From Pseudomonas piscis (lineage in GTDB: Bacteria > Pseudomonadota > Gammaproteobacteria > Pseudomonadales > Pseudomonadaceae), in the NCBI RefSeq assembly GCF_009380155.1, contig NZ_WHUV01000004.1:310001-374000 (forward strand): a stretch of DNA of 64,000 nucleotides, read 5' to 3'. Below the pieces are notes generated by a model that was not told the origin of the DNA, did not search any database, and saw only the letters and a list, made by a program, of their open reading frames with translations. Position numbers and translations under genes: made by a program. Positions within the stretch are counted from its first letter, which is position 1. Each line of letters opens with the position of its first letter. Positions 8,182 to 16,230 of the stretch are shown one piece after another.

Positions 8182-8889
8182 TCAGAACAGGCGGGACAAC
8201 AGTGCGGTGACGGCCGTCTCGACCCGCAGGATGCGCTCGCCCAGCTGCACCGGTTGCAGGCTGGCCTTGCCCAACAGGTCGATCTCGTAGGGGATCCAGC
8301 CGCCTTCCGGGCCGATGGCCAGGGTCACTGGCTGGTCCAGGTTGCGCGGGCAGGGCGGATACGGGCCGGGGTGGCCTACCAGGCCCAGGGTGCCTTCGCT
8401 CAGGGCCGGCAGGCGGTCTTCGACGAAGGGCTTGAAGCGCTTCTCGATGACTACCTCGGGCAGGATGCTGTCGCGGGCCTGCTCCAGCCCCAGCACCAGC
8501 TGTTCGCGGATGGCCTCGGGGTCGAGGAAGGGCGTTTGCCAGAAGCTTTTTTCCACCCGGTAGCTGTTGACCAGCACCAGCCGGGGCACGCCCATGGCGG
8601 CCACGGTCTGCAGTACCCGGCGCAGCATCTTCGGCCGCGGCAGGGCCAGGACCAGGGTCAGCGGCAGCTTGGCCGGCGGCGCTTGCTCCAGGGTCACTTG
8701 CAGCTCGGCTTCGGCGGCTTCCAGGCGCAGCACCCGGGCGCTGCCCATCAAGCCGCCGATACGGCCCACCCGCAGGCTGTCGCCCACTGCCACACGGTGC
8801 ACCTCCTGCATGTGGACCAGGCGCCGGTCGCGCAGCACAACACGGTCGGCCGCGATGAAGTCGGCCTCCTCGAGCAGCAGCAGGTTCAC
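8182..8889 (-). CDS. rsmE: 16S rRNA (uracil-1498-N3)-methyltransferase RsmE
   Basis: 235 aa, the normal size. An N-terminal PUA-like region (HRVAVGDSLRVG) is followed by the SPOUT methyltransferase domain with the SAM-binding knot motif AIGPEGGW near residue 191. It methylates U1498 of 16S rRNA using SAM. The start is the GTG at 8889, giving the family-typical MNLLLLEEADF; this GTG overlaps the tatC stop as GTGA, so translation is coupled to tatC. A longer reading frame upstream exists only because it runs through tatC in another frame. Confidence 0.93.
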   Translation of the reverse strand: MNLLLLEEADFIAADRVVLRDRRLVHMQEVHRVAVGDSLRVGRIGGLMGSARVLRLEAAEAELQVTLEQAPPAKLPLTLVLALPRPKMLRRVLQTVAAMGVPRLVLVNSYRVEKSFWQTPFLDPEAIREQLVLGLEQARDSILPEVVIEKRFKPFVEDRLPALSEGTLGLVGHPGPYPPCPRNLDQPVTLAIGPEGGWIPYEIDLLGKASLQPVQLGERILRVETAVTALLSRLF

Positions 8890-9680
8890 GCTTGGGTCGC
8901 TGGCGGCTGGTCGTTGTGGTCGTCGGCCGGGGTGTCGTCCGGATGCTCGCCGCGCTTGCTGATCAGCCCGCCGAACAGGACGCCGATCTCGAACAGCAGC
9001 CACATGGGCACGGCCAGCAAGGTCTGGGAGAAGATGTCCGGCGGGGTGAGGATCATGCCCACCACGAAGCAACCGATGATCACGTAGGGACGGATCTTCT
9101 TCAGGTACTCCACGTTGACCACGCCGATCCACACCAGCAGCACCACGGCCACCGGGATCTCGAAGGCCACGCCGAAGGCGAAGAACAGGGTCATGACGAA
9201 GTCGAGGTAGCTGGTGATGTCGGTCATCATTTCCACGCCGGCCGGGGTGGCGGCGGCGAAGAACTTGAAGATCAGCGGGAACACCAGGAAATAGGCGAAC
9301 GTCATGCCCACGTAGAACAGCAGGATGCTCGATACCAGCAGCGGCACGGCGATGCGCTTCTCATGCTTGTACAGGCCCGGGGCGATGAACCCCCAGATCT
9401 GGTGCAGGATCACCGGGATCGCCAGGAACAGCGAAACCATCATGGTCAGCTTCAATGGCGTGAGGAACGGCGAGGCGACGTCGGTGGCGATCATCGTCGC
9501 GCCGGCCGGCAGGTACTGGCGCAGCGGCGTTGAGACGATGGTGTAGATCTGCTGGGTGAAGGCGAACAACCCGGCGAAGATGATGAAGATCGCCGCTACG
9601 CAGCGCAGCAGGCGGGTCCGCAGCTCGGTGAGGTGCGATACCAGCGGCATGTGTTGGTCGTTCTCTGGAATATCGCTCAT
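8886..9680 (-). CDS. tatC: Twin-arginine translocase subunit TatC
   Basis: 264 aa, six predicted membrane helices, beginning with the conserved cytoplasmic N-terminus (MPLVSHLTELRTRLLR) that binds twin-arginine signal peptides. With TatB it forms the receptor complex of the Tat export system for folded proteins. The C-terminal tail is polar and variable. ATGA overlap with tatB upstream and GTGA overlap with rsmE downstream show tight coupling. Confidence 0.97.
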   Translation of the reverse strand: MSDIPENDQHMPLVSHLTELRTRLLRCVAAIFIIFAGLFAFTQQIYTIVSTPLRQYLPAGATMIATDVASPFLTPLKLTMMVSLFLAIPVILHQIWGFIAPGLYKHEKRIAVPLLVSSILLFYVGMTFAYFLVFPLIFKFFAAATPAGVEMMTDITSYLDFVMTLFFAFGVAFEIPVAVVLLVWIGVVNVEYLKKIRPYVIIGCFVVGMILTPPDIFSQTLLAVPMWLLFEIGVLFGGLISKRGEHPDDTPADDHNDQPPATQA

Positions 9681-10108
9681 GGTGCTCGCGGCGGCAAAGT
9701 AGGGTCTTGGGGAGCCTCGGGTGCGGGCGTTACCGCTGGGGTTGCAGGCTCTGCGGTCGGCGTCGCAGGTACTTCGGCCGGCGCAGCGGCTTCACCTGCA
9801 GTGGTGGCAGGCGTCGCTGCGACCTGTTCGGCTACCGGCTCCACGGGCGCAGGCTGTTGCTGGGTCGGGGCGAGGATTTTCCGCGCTTCCTGTTCCAGCG
9901 ACAGGATGTGCTCGTTGTGCAGCTGCCGACGGATCTCGTCGGCGCCGATCTCACGTTCAACTTCCTGTTTTATCGCATTGAAGCTGCGCTTGAGGCGCCC
10001 GACCCAGAGACCGGCGGTGCGCGCAGCGCCGGGCAGGCGCTCGGGGCCGAGCACCAGCAGGGCCACCAGGCCCACCAGCAGCAGTTCAGAGAAGCTGATA
10101 CCAAACAT
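9677..10108 (-). CDS. tatB: Sec-independent translocase subunit TatB
   Basis: 143 aa. An N-terminal membrane helix (residues 3-20) with the TatB-type Glu (SFSELLLVGLVALLVLGPERL) is followed by an amphipathic helix and a long Ala/Pro/Thr-rich tail. It partners TatC in Tat substrate recognition. It starts 10 bases after the tatA stop and overlaps tatC by 4 bases. Confidence 0.96.
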   Translation of the reverse strand: MFGISFSELLLVGLVALLVLGPERLPGAARTAGLWVGRLKRSFNAIKQEVEREIGADEIRRQLHNEHILSLEQEARKILAPTQQQPAPVEPVAEQVAATPATTAGEAAAPAEVPATPTAEPATPAVTPAPEAPQDPTLPPRAP

Positions 10109-10118
10109 TAGTCAGTGC

Positions 10119-10400
10119 TCACGAGTCTTTGCGGGTCGGCTCTTCGACTTTCTGCGCCTGCACATCGATGGTGTGCGGCTGGTTCAGCGGCGCGCCCTGT
10201 TGTGGCTGGGCCGGCTGGGCAGCTTGTGCGGTAGGAGGTACCACGGGTTCGGCTGGCTTCTCGTCGTCGTTCATGGCCTTGCGAAAGCCCTTGATCGATT
10301 CGCCGACATCGGTGCCCAGGTTCTTGAGCTTCTTGGTGCCGAATACCAGTACCACGACCACCAGGATGACGATCCAGTGTTTCCAGTCAAAAATGCCCAT
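10119..10400 (-). CDS. tatA: Sec-independent translocase subunit TatA
   Basis: 93 aa from the ATG at 10400 (MGIFDWKHWIVILVVVVLVF), with a GAGGA Shine-Dalgarno upstream. One membrane helix (about 6-21), the FGTKKLK hinge and an amphipathic helix are followed by a Pro/Gln-rich tail. TatA oligomers form the export pore. The reading frame continues upstream through hisE sequence, but homology and the ribosome site fix the start. Confidence 0.96.
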   Translation of the reverse strand: MGIFDWKHWIVILVVVVLVFGTKKLKNLGTDVGESIKGFRKAMNDDEKPAEPVVPPTAQAAQPAQPQQGAPLNQPHTIDVQAQKVEEPTRKDS

Positions 10401-10425
10401 GCTGCGTTTCCTCTTAGAAAATTGT

Positions 10426-10758
10426 TCAGGCGGACGGACGCGAGGCTTTCTCGGCGTGTCCGGACAGGCCGAAACGGCGGTCCAGCTCATCGAGCACGGC
10501 CTGGGGATGCTGCCCCAGCTGCGCGAGCATGACCAGGGTATGGAACCACAGGTCCGCGGTTTCGTAGATCACATCGCTGCAGTCGCCGCTGGCGGCGGCG
10601 TCCTTGGCGGCGATGATGGTTTCCACCGATTCTTCGCCGACTTTCTCCAGGATCTTGTTCAGGCCCTTGTGATACAGGCTGGCCACGTAGGAACTGTCGG
10701 CAGCGGCGTTCTTGCGCTCCTCCAGCACTTGGGCCAGGCGGGTGAGGGTATCGCTCAT
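10426..10758 (-). CDS. hisE: Phosphoribosyl-ATP pyrophosphatase HisE
   Basis: 110 aa from ATG 10758. All-alpha NTP-pyrophosphohydrolase fold with KVGEESVETIIAAK and the metal-binding YETADLWFH segment. It hydrolyses phosphoribosyl-ATP to phosphoribosyl-AMP, the second step of histidine synthesis. HisE and HisI are separate proteins here, unlike the fused HisIE of E. coli. It starts 1 base after the hisI stop. Confidence 0.96.
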   Translation of the reverse strand: MSDTLTRLAQVLEERKNAAADSSYVASLYHKGLNKILEKVGEESVETIIAAKDAAASGDCSDVIYETADLWFHTLVMLAQLGQHPQAVLDELDRRFGLSGHAEKASRPSA

Positions 10759-10759
10759 G

Positions 10760-11152
10760 TCAGTGTCCTGCAGAATAAATCGCGTGCGGGTCCTTGAGGA
10801 CCGGTTCGACGGTTTTCCACTCGCCATCTTCATAGATGCGGTAGAAACAGCTGTGGCGGCCGGTATGGCAGGCAATGTCGCCGATCTGCTCGACCATCAG
10901 GATGATCACGTCGGCGTCGCAGTCCAGGCGCATTTCATGGAGCTTCTGCACATGCCCGGACTCTTCGCCCTTGCGCCATAGCTTGCCACGCGAACGTGAC
11001 CAGTAGATGGCACGCTGCTCGGCGGCGGTCAGGCTCAGTGCTTCGCGGTTCATCCAGGCCATCATCAGTACGCGCCCGGTCTTGTGATCCTGGGCGATGG
11101 CCGGCACCAGGCCGTGCTCATCCCATTTGATCTGGTCCAGCCAATCTTTCAT
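10760..11152 (-). CDS. hisI: Phosphoribosyl-AMP cyclohydrolase HisI
   Basis: 130 aa from ATG 11152. It contains the metal-binding DCDAD motif and the Zn ligands in CHTGRHSCFYR. It opens the purine ring of phosphoribosyl-AMP, the step after HisE. The in-frame sequence further upstream is not part of the family. It lies 80 bases after ubiB and directly precedes hisE, so the ubi and tat blocks are joined by two histidine genes. Confidence 0.96.
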   Translation of the reverse strand: MKDWLDQIKWDEHGLVPAIAQDHKTGRVLMMAWMNREALSLTAAEQRAIYWSRSRGKLWRKGEESGHVQKLHEMRLDCDADVIILMVEQIGDIACHTGRHSCFYRIYEDGEWKTVEPVLKDPHAIYSAGH

Positions 11153-11232
11153 TTTCGACTCCGACAACCGGGCTCGACCCGCTGGTGACGCCTCGGCGAT
11201 TTCGACAGTTTGCCAGCAGGCCGCGCCACTGG

Positions 11233-12837
11233 CTATCGGCGCACGATCAGATACAGACCCACCGCGATCATGATGCCGGCGGGCCAGTGCCCCAGTTCCT
11301 GCAGCGGGCCGCCGGCGGCCAGGATCGCGCCGCCGCCCAGGTGGGCGGTGCCCAGCAGGCGCAGGAACCAGTCGTCCTTGCGCCGCTGCCAGGGGGCCGG
11401 AGGGTCGGCGGCATGGGGTTGCGACATGCGCTCGAGCAGGTCGCGGGTCATGTTGGCCAGGTGCGGCAACTGTTCGATCTGGCTGTGGATGTTGCCCAGC
11501 ACTGCCTTGGGGCTGACCCGCTCGCGCATCCAGCGTTCGAGGAAGGGTTGCGCGGTGTTCCACAGGTCCAGCTCCGGATACAGCTGGCGCCCCAGGCCCT
11601 CGATGTTGAGCAGGGTTTTCTGCAGCAGCACCAGTTGCGGCTGGACTTCCATGTTGAAGCGCCGGGCGGTCTGGAACAGGCGCATCAGTACTTGGCCGAA
11701 GGAAATGTCCTTCAACGGTTTTTCGAAGATCGGTTCGCAGACCGTACGAATCGCCGCTTCGAACTCATTGAGCTTGGTTTCCGCCGGGACCCAGCCCGAG
11801 TCGATGTGCAGTTGGGCTACACGGCGATAGTCACGCTTGAAGAAGGCGAACAGGTTGCGCGCCAGGTAGTCCTGGTCTTGCGGGGTGAGGCTGCCGACGA
11901 TGCCGCAGTCGATGGCGATGTACTGCGGGCTCCAGGGCTGCACGGTGCTGACGAAGATGTTGCCCGGATGCATGTCGGCGTGGAAGAAACTGTCGCGGAA
12001 CACCTGGGTGAAGAAGATCTCCACACCCCGTTCGGCGAGCATCTTCATGTCGGTGCGCTGGTCGGCCAGGGTCGCGAGGTCAGTGACCTGGATCCCGTAG
12101 ATGCGCTCCATCACCAGCACCTTCGGCCGGCACCAGTCCCAGTAGACCTGGGGGACGTAGAGCAGCGGCGAGCCTTCGAAGTTGCGCTTGAGCTGGCTGG
12201 CGTTGGCCGCCTCGCGCAGCAGGTCGAGCTCGTCGTAGATGGTCTTCTCGTAGTCGCTGACCACATCCACCGGGTGCAGCAGGCGAGCGTCGGCGGAGAC
12301 CTTCTCCGCAGCGCGGGCGAGGATGAACAGCCAGGCCAGGTCCTGGGCGATGACCGGCTTGAGCCCCGGGCGGATCACCTTGACCACCACTTCCTCGCCG
12401 GTCTTGAGCTTGGCGGCATGCACCTGGGCCACCGAGGCCGAGGCCAGGGGCTCGATGTCGAAGCGGCTGAACACATCGCTGATCTTCTTGCCCAGCTGCT
12501 CTTCGATCAGGGCCACGGATTTTTTCGAATCGAACGGCGGCACCCGGTCCTGCAGCAGCATCAGTTCGTCGGCGATGTCTTCCGGCAGCAGGTCACGGCG
12601 GGTGGACAATATCTGCCCGAACTTGATGAAGATCGGTCCCAGGTCCTGCAACGCCAGGCGCAGGCGTGCGCCACGGCTCAGGTCCAGCGGCTTGCGCGGA
12701 AACCAGCGCCAGGGCAGGGCGAAGCGCAAGGCCAGGAGAAACCAGGGCAAGGGCAGGGCGAACAGCAGGTCATCGAGGCGGTAGCGGATCACGACGCGCT
12801 GGATGCGCAACAGACGGCGGACGGCAAGCAGCTTCAT
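11233..12837 (-). CDS. ubiB: Ubiquinone biosynthesis regulatory protein UbiB (ABC1/ADCK kinase-like)
   Basis: 534 aa. The atypical protein-kinase-like fold carries the family KxGQ motif (FIKFGQILSTR, near residue 72) and the Ala-rich loop ASVAQVHAAKL; the hydrophobic C-terminus anchors it in the inner membrane. UbiB is an ATPase that helps extract or deliver coenzyme Q intermediates for aerobic ubiquinone synthesis. Its ATG overlaps the ubiJ stop as ATGA, so ubiE-ubiJ-ubiB form one coupled unit. Confidence 0.95.
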   Translation of the reverse strand: MKLLAVRRLLRIQRVVIRYRLDDLLFALPLPWFLLALRFALPWRWFPRKPLDLSRGARLRLALQDLGPIFIKFGQILSTRRDLLPEDIADELMLLQDRVPPFDSKKSVALIEEQLGKKISDVFSRFDIEPLASASVAQVHAAKLKTGEEVVVKVIRPGLKPVIAQDLAWLFILARAAEKVSADARLLHPVDVVSDYEKTIYDELDLLREAANASQLKRNFEGSPLLYVPQVYWDWCRPKVLVMERIYGIQVTDLATLADQRTDMKMLAERGVEIFFTQVFRDSFFHADMHPGNIFVSTVQPWSPQYIAIDCGIVGSLTPQDQDYLARNLFAFFKRDYRRVAQLHIDSGWVPAETKLNEFEAAIRTVCEPIFEKPLKDISFGQVLMRLFQTARRFNMEVQPQLVLLQKTLLNIEGLGRQLYPELDLWNTAQPFLERWMRERVSPKAVLGNIHSQIEQLPHLANMTRDLLERMSQPHAADPPAPWQRRKDDWFLRLLGTAHLGGGAILAAGGPLQELGHWPAGIMIAVGLYLIVRR

Positions 12838-13457
12838 GCGTTATCGCTTGGGTCAGGGGATCGGGAAAGGCGCTCGACACGCGCCTCTAGACGTTCCAGG
12901 TCGAGTTTGGCCTGGTCCAGTTCGCGAAAGCGCGCCTCGGCTTCATGCTGGCCCACCAGGGCCCGCGATTCTTCGGCGAGGAACTCGGCCAGGCTCTGGT
13001 TGAGGCTGGCGAATCCCTGCTGGTACCAGCGTGCGCGGCTGCGTACGTGGCCGCTGAACAACTGGGTGGCCACCGGGCCGAGCCAGCGCGAGAGTTCGTA
13101 CTCCCAGTCCAGCTCCAGGTCCTGGAGGACCGCCGCCAGGTCCAGCAGCACGCCGCTGTCGCCTTCGAGTTCCACTTGCGGGCCATGCAGGACGCCGGTC
13201 TTGTCCTTGCTCAGGGCCAGGCGCACCAGGCTCGCTGCCGGTGCGCGCAGGGTACAGTCAGGATCGGCGGCCCACTGGGAGGCCAGCATCAGGCCTTCGT
13301 CGCTGGGCAGGATGAACAGCCGCAGCGCCGGAGCCTGGCAGTCCACGGCAATCACCTTGCCGCTCAGGTGCTGCAGGCGCGGCAACGCCGTGCTGTCCAG
13401 GCGCAGCACCCGATTGATGCCGGTCTCGACGCTGGCGAGCAGGCCGCTGAGCAACAT
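12834..13457 (-). CDS. ubiJ: Ubiquinone biosynthesis accessory factor UbiJ (SCP2 domain)
   Basis: 207 aa. An N-terminal SCP2-type lipid-binding domain (about residues 15-110) is followed by a C-terminal coiled-coil rich in Glu, Arg and Leu. UbiJ binds hydrophobic Q intermediates and nucleates the soluble Ubi complex with UbiK. It lies between ubiE (1-base TGATG overlap) and ubiB (4-base overlap), the same order as in E. coli. Confidence 0.9.
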   Translation of the reverse strand: MLLSGLLASVETGINRVLRLDSTALPRLQHLSGKVIAVDCQAPALRLFILPSDEGLMLASQWAADPDCTLRAPAASLVRLALSKDKTGVLHGPQVELEGDSGVLLDLAAVLQDLELDWEYELSRWLGPVATQLFSGHVRSRARWYQQGFASLNQSLAEFLAEESRALVGQHEAEARFRELDQAKLDLERLEARVERLSRSPDPSDNA

Positions 13458-14227
13458 CAGGGCTTGATGCCGCGGTGCAGGGCAACGATGCCTGCGGTCA
13501 TGTTGTGGTAGGTCACCCGGTCGAAGCCGGCCTCGACCATCATCGACTTCAGGGTTTCCTGGTTCGGGTGCATGCGGATCGACTCGGCCAGGTAGCGATA
13601 GCTTTCCGAGTCGTTGGTGATCAGCTTGCCGGCCAGGGGCATGAAGGCGAACGAATAGGCGTCGTAGACCTTGGACATCAGCGTGTTGGTCGGCTTGGAG
13701 AACTCCAGCACCAGCAGCCGGCCACCGGGCTTGAGTACCCGCAGCATCGAGCGCAGGGCGTCTTCCTTGTGGGTCACGTTGCGCAGGCCGAAGGCGATGG
13801 TCACACAGTCGAAATGGTTGTCCGGGAAGGGCAGCTTTTCCGCGTCGGCCTGGACGAACTCGACATTGCCGGCCACACCCAGGTCCAGCAGGCGGTCACG
13901 GCCGACCTTGAGCATGGATTCGTTGATGTCCGCCAGGACGACTTGGCCGGTAGGGCCCACCAGGTGGGAAAACCGCTTGGTCAGGTCGCCAGTGCCGCCA
14001 GCGATGTCCAGTACGCGGTTGCCTGGACGCACGCCCGACAACTCGATCGTGAAGCGCTTCCACAGGCGGTGCATGCCGCCGGACAGCACGTCGTTCATCA
14101 GGTCGTACTTGGCCGCTACCGAGTGGAACACCTCAGCGACTTTTTCCGCTTTCTGGCTCTCGGGAACGTTCTTGAAGCCGAAGTGAGTGGTGGGTTCGGC
14201 ATCGCTGCCTTTGCGCTGGTCAGTCAT
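13457..14227 (-). CDS. ubiE: Ubiquinone/menaquinone C-methyltransferase UbiE
   Basis: 256 aa from ATG 14227 (MTDQRKGSD). Class I SAM methyltransferase with motif I VLDIAGGTGDLT near residue 74 and the UbiE-specific segments AAKYDLMNDVLSGGMHRLWK and ITNDSESYRYL. It C-methylates the demethylated quinol in Q synthesis. First gene of the ubiEJB unit; the divergent PHA-associated gene starts 155 bases away. Confidence 0.97.
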   Translation of the reverse strand: MTDQRKGSDAEPTTHFGFKNVPESQKAEKVAEVFHSVAAKYDLMNDVLSGGMHRLWKRFTIELSGVRPGNRVLDIAGGTGDLTKRFSHLVGPTGQVVLADINESMLKVGRDRLLDLGVAGNVEFVQADAEKLPFPDNHFDCVTIAFGLRNVTHKEDALRSMLRVLKPGGRLLVLEFSKPTNTLMSKVYDAYSFAFMPLAGKLITNDSESYRYLAESIRMHPNQETLKSMMVEAGFDRVTYHNMTAGIVALHRGIKP

Positions 14228-14382
14228 ATCGCTGTCACCAAAAGAGAATGCGGGACATTCTAATGCCGGTGACCGTCTTTGTCTTGGCAAGGCTGAATGT
14301 AAGATAGCGATCCGCCGGGACGATTTGACGCACTCAGGGTCAAGGCGTTTCTGGCGAGTCCCGAAATAGCAGGAGTCCTTCA

Positions 14383-14658
14383 ATGGCCCGTATTAGTGTT
14401 GAACGTGCCCATGGCCTGGGTAAGCAGGCAGCCCGTGAAAAGGCCGACAAACTGGCGCAGAAACTCGCCGATCAATATGGCCTCGAGCCACGCTGGGCGG
14501 GGGATACCCTGAATCTCAAGCGCTCCGGGGTCAAAGGCGCGGTGCATGTGGGCGAGTCGTCGATCCGCATCGACGTGGAGCTGGGCATGCTGATGTCGGC
14601 CATGAGCGGCACCATCAAGGCCGAGATCGAGAAGGCCCTGGACAAGGCCCTGGCCTGA
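14383..14658 (+). CDS. Polyhydroxyalkanoic acid system family protein (PHA_gran_rgn)
   Basis: 91 aa, preceded by AGGAG. A small alpha/beta protein (ISVERAHGLGKQAAREKADK ... SSIRIDVELGML) of the family placed next to PHA genes in many proteobacteria; a granule-associated or regulatory role is assumed rather than shown. It lies between ubiE and phaI, transcribed with the phasin genes. Confidence 0.85.
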   Translation: MARISVERAHGLGKQAAREKADKLAQKLADQYGLEPRWAGDTLNLKRSGVKGAVHVGESSIRIDVELGMLMSAMSGTIKAEIEKALDKALA

Positions 14659-14666
14659 TCCCGGAC

Positions 14667-14688
14667 GGCACGCCGCCTGGCGTGCTTT
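14667..14688 (+). terminator. Weak hairpin after the PHA system protein gene
   Basis: GGCACGCC-4-GGCGTGCT followed by TT, 8 bases after the stop codon. The T-run is short, so termination may be partial. Confidence 0.4.
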
Positions 14689-14770
14689 GCCGGTGAGTCG
14701 CGGGGCACTGCAAGGGTGCTCGAGAGCGATCACCGGCAAGTCGGCCCATAACTGGGCGATCATTGTTTTA

Positions 14771-14798
14771 TTGCATTCGTTAGGGTGCCGATTCTAAT
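14771..14798 (+). promoter_or_regulatory. Candidate promoter of phaI-phaF
   Basis: -35 TTGCAT (14771-14776) and -10 TCTAAT (14793-14798) with a 16-base spacer, about 75 bases before phaI. The leader then carries the GTCCTC / GAGGAC palindrome. Confidence 0.5.
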
Positions 14799-14822
14799 TT
14801 TTCTCTCTAGGTTGTGCCTCAA

Positions 14823-14839
14823 GTCCTCTTTCCGAGGAC
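14823..14839. promoter_or_regulatory. Palindrome in the phaI leader, possible PhaD operator
   Basis: GTCCTC-TTTCC-GAGGAC is a perfect 6-bp inverted repeat about 25 bases after the -10. PhaD is known in P. putida to bind inverted half-sites at the phaI and phaC1 promoters; linking this repeat to PhaD is inference. Confidence 0.4.
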
Positions 14840-14872
14840 AGTTCCTCAAACCTTCTGCGCATGAGGTGCACC

Positions 14873-15295
14873 ATGGCCAAAGTAATCCTGAAGAAAAAAG
14901 TTGATGCTCAATCGACTGCTCTGAGCGAAGTCAAATCCTATGCTCGCAAGATCTGGTTAGCTGGCCTGGGCGCCTATGCCAAAGTCGGCCAGGAAGGTAG
15001 CGACTACTTCCAGGAGTTGATCAAGGCTGGTCAATCCGTTGAAAAGAAAGGCAAAAAAGTTGTGACTGAACAACTTGAGGCGGCCAACAGTCAGATCGAT
15101 AGCGTCAAGGGGGATGTCACTACTCTTAAAGGTCGGGTCGAAGTGCAACTGGATAAAGTCGAGAAGGCTTTTGATACGCGCGTCGCCAGTGCCTTGAATC
15201 GTATCGGCATTCCGTCTAAACATGACGTTGAGACACTCTCTGCTAAGCTCGATGAGCTGACCGCACTGCTCGAACGTGTCGCGCGTAAACATTAA
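14873..15295 (+). CDS. phaI: Phasin PhaI
   Basis: 140 aa. Amphipathic helical phasin (YARKIWLAGLGAYAKVG hallmark, then coiled-coil) that coats medium-chain PHA granules. It lacks the basic tail of PhaF. ATG 14873 is used because GAGGTG lies just upstream; an ATG at 14861 overlaps that ribosome site. phaF follows 10 bases after the stop, so the two phasins are co-transcribed. Phasin PhaI is usually about 139 aa, matching this. Confidence 0.95.
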   Translation: MAKVILKKKVDAQSTALSEVKSYARKIWLAGLGAYAKVGQEGSDYFQELIKAGQSVEKKGKKVVTEQLEAANSQIDSVKGDVTTLKGRVEVQLDKVEKAFDTRVASALNRIGIPSKHDVETLSAKLDELTALLERVARKH

Positions 15296-15305
15296 GGAGA
15301 ACGGG

Positions 15306-16160
15306 ATGGCTGGTAAAAAGAATACTGAAAAAGAAGGCAGCTCGTGGATCGGGAAAGTCGAAGAGTACTCCCGTAAAATTTGGCTTGCTGGTTTAGGCGT
15401 GTACTCGAAAATCGACTCTGACGGCAGCAAGCTTTTCGAATCCTTGGTCAAGGATGGCGAAAAAGCCGAGAAGCTGACCAAGAATGTGGTCGGTAAGAAA
15501 GTCGACGCAGCCAAAGACTCCGCGAACTCGGCCAAGTCGCGCATCAGCGACGTCAAGGACCGCGCGCTGGGCAAGTGGGACGAGCTGGAAGGGGCTTTCG
15601 ACAAGCGCCTGAACAGCGCCATTTCGCGCCTGGGCGTACCGAGCCGCAATGAAGTGAAGGCGCTGCACGACAAGGTCGATACCCTGACCAAGCAGATCGA
15701 GAAACTCACTGGTGCCAAGGTTGCGCCGGTCGCGGCCAAGACCGCTGCCGCCAAGCCTGCGGCCAAGCCCCTGGCCAAGCCAGCCGCCAAGCCGGCAGCC
15801 AAGGCCGCTGCGAAACCGGCCGCCAAGCCCGCTGCCAAGACTGCAGCTGCCAAGCCTGCGGCCAAACCGGCAGCCAAGCCAGTCGCGGCCAAACCCGCGG
15901 CCAAGCCGGCCGCCAAGCCTGCGGCGAAAACCGCAGCGGCCAAGCCAGCCGCCAAGCCTGCTGCGAAGCCGGCCGTGGCGAAGAAGCCAGCAGCCAAGAA
16001 GCCCGCAGCCAAGCCAGCAGCCAAACCTGCCGTCGCGGCCAAGCCTGCAACCGCAGCCCCGGCAGCCCCGGCCAGCTCTGCGAACTCCGTCGCAGCGCCG
16101 GCTCCGGCTTCCAGCCCGGCCGCCACCTCGACCCCGGCGGCGCCAAGCAGCCAGTCCTGA
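15306..16160 (+). CDS. phaF: Phasin and nucleoid-binding protein PhaF
   Basis: 284 aa from ATG 15306, preceded by AAGGAGA. The N-terminal phasin domain (about residues 10-130, YSRKIWLAGLGVYSKI) resembles PhaI. The C-terminal half is a histone-H1-like tail of many AAKPA repeats (about residues 140-265), then an Ala/Pro/Ser-rich end. In P. putida PhaF binds granules by the phasin part and DNA by the tail, tying granule segregation to the nucleoid. The repeats at DNA level also make this a likely site of length variation. Confidence 0.96.
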   Translation: MAGKKNTEKEGSSWIGKVEEYSRKIWLAGLGVYSKIDSDGSKLFESLVKDGEKAEKLTKNVVGKKVDAAKDSANSAKSRISDVKDRALGKWDELEGAFDKRLNSAISRLGVPSRNEVKALHDKVDTLTKQIEKLTGAKVAPVAAKTAAAKPAAKPLAKPAAKPAAKAAAKPAAKPAAKTAAAKPAAKPAAKPVAAKPAAKPAAKPAAKTAAAKPAAKPAAKPAVAKKPAAKKPAAKPAAKPAVAAKPATAAPAAPASSANSVAAPAPASSPAATSTPAAPSSQS

Positions 16161-16176
16161 TTCCATCAGGCAGACG

Positions 16177-16209
16177 AAAACGCCCGGCCTGTGAAGACCG
16201 GGCGTTTTT
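16177..16209. terminator. Bidirectional terminator between phaF and phaD
   Basis: AAAACGCCCGG-10-CCGGGCGTTTTT: an 11-bp stem with A-run on the left and T-run on the right, so it can end both phaIF (plus) and the phaC1ZC2D transcript (minus). Confidence 0.9.
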
Positions 16210-16230
16210 CATGGGCGTCCGGCAGCCCTG

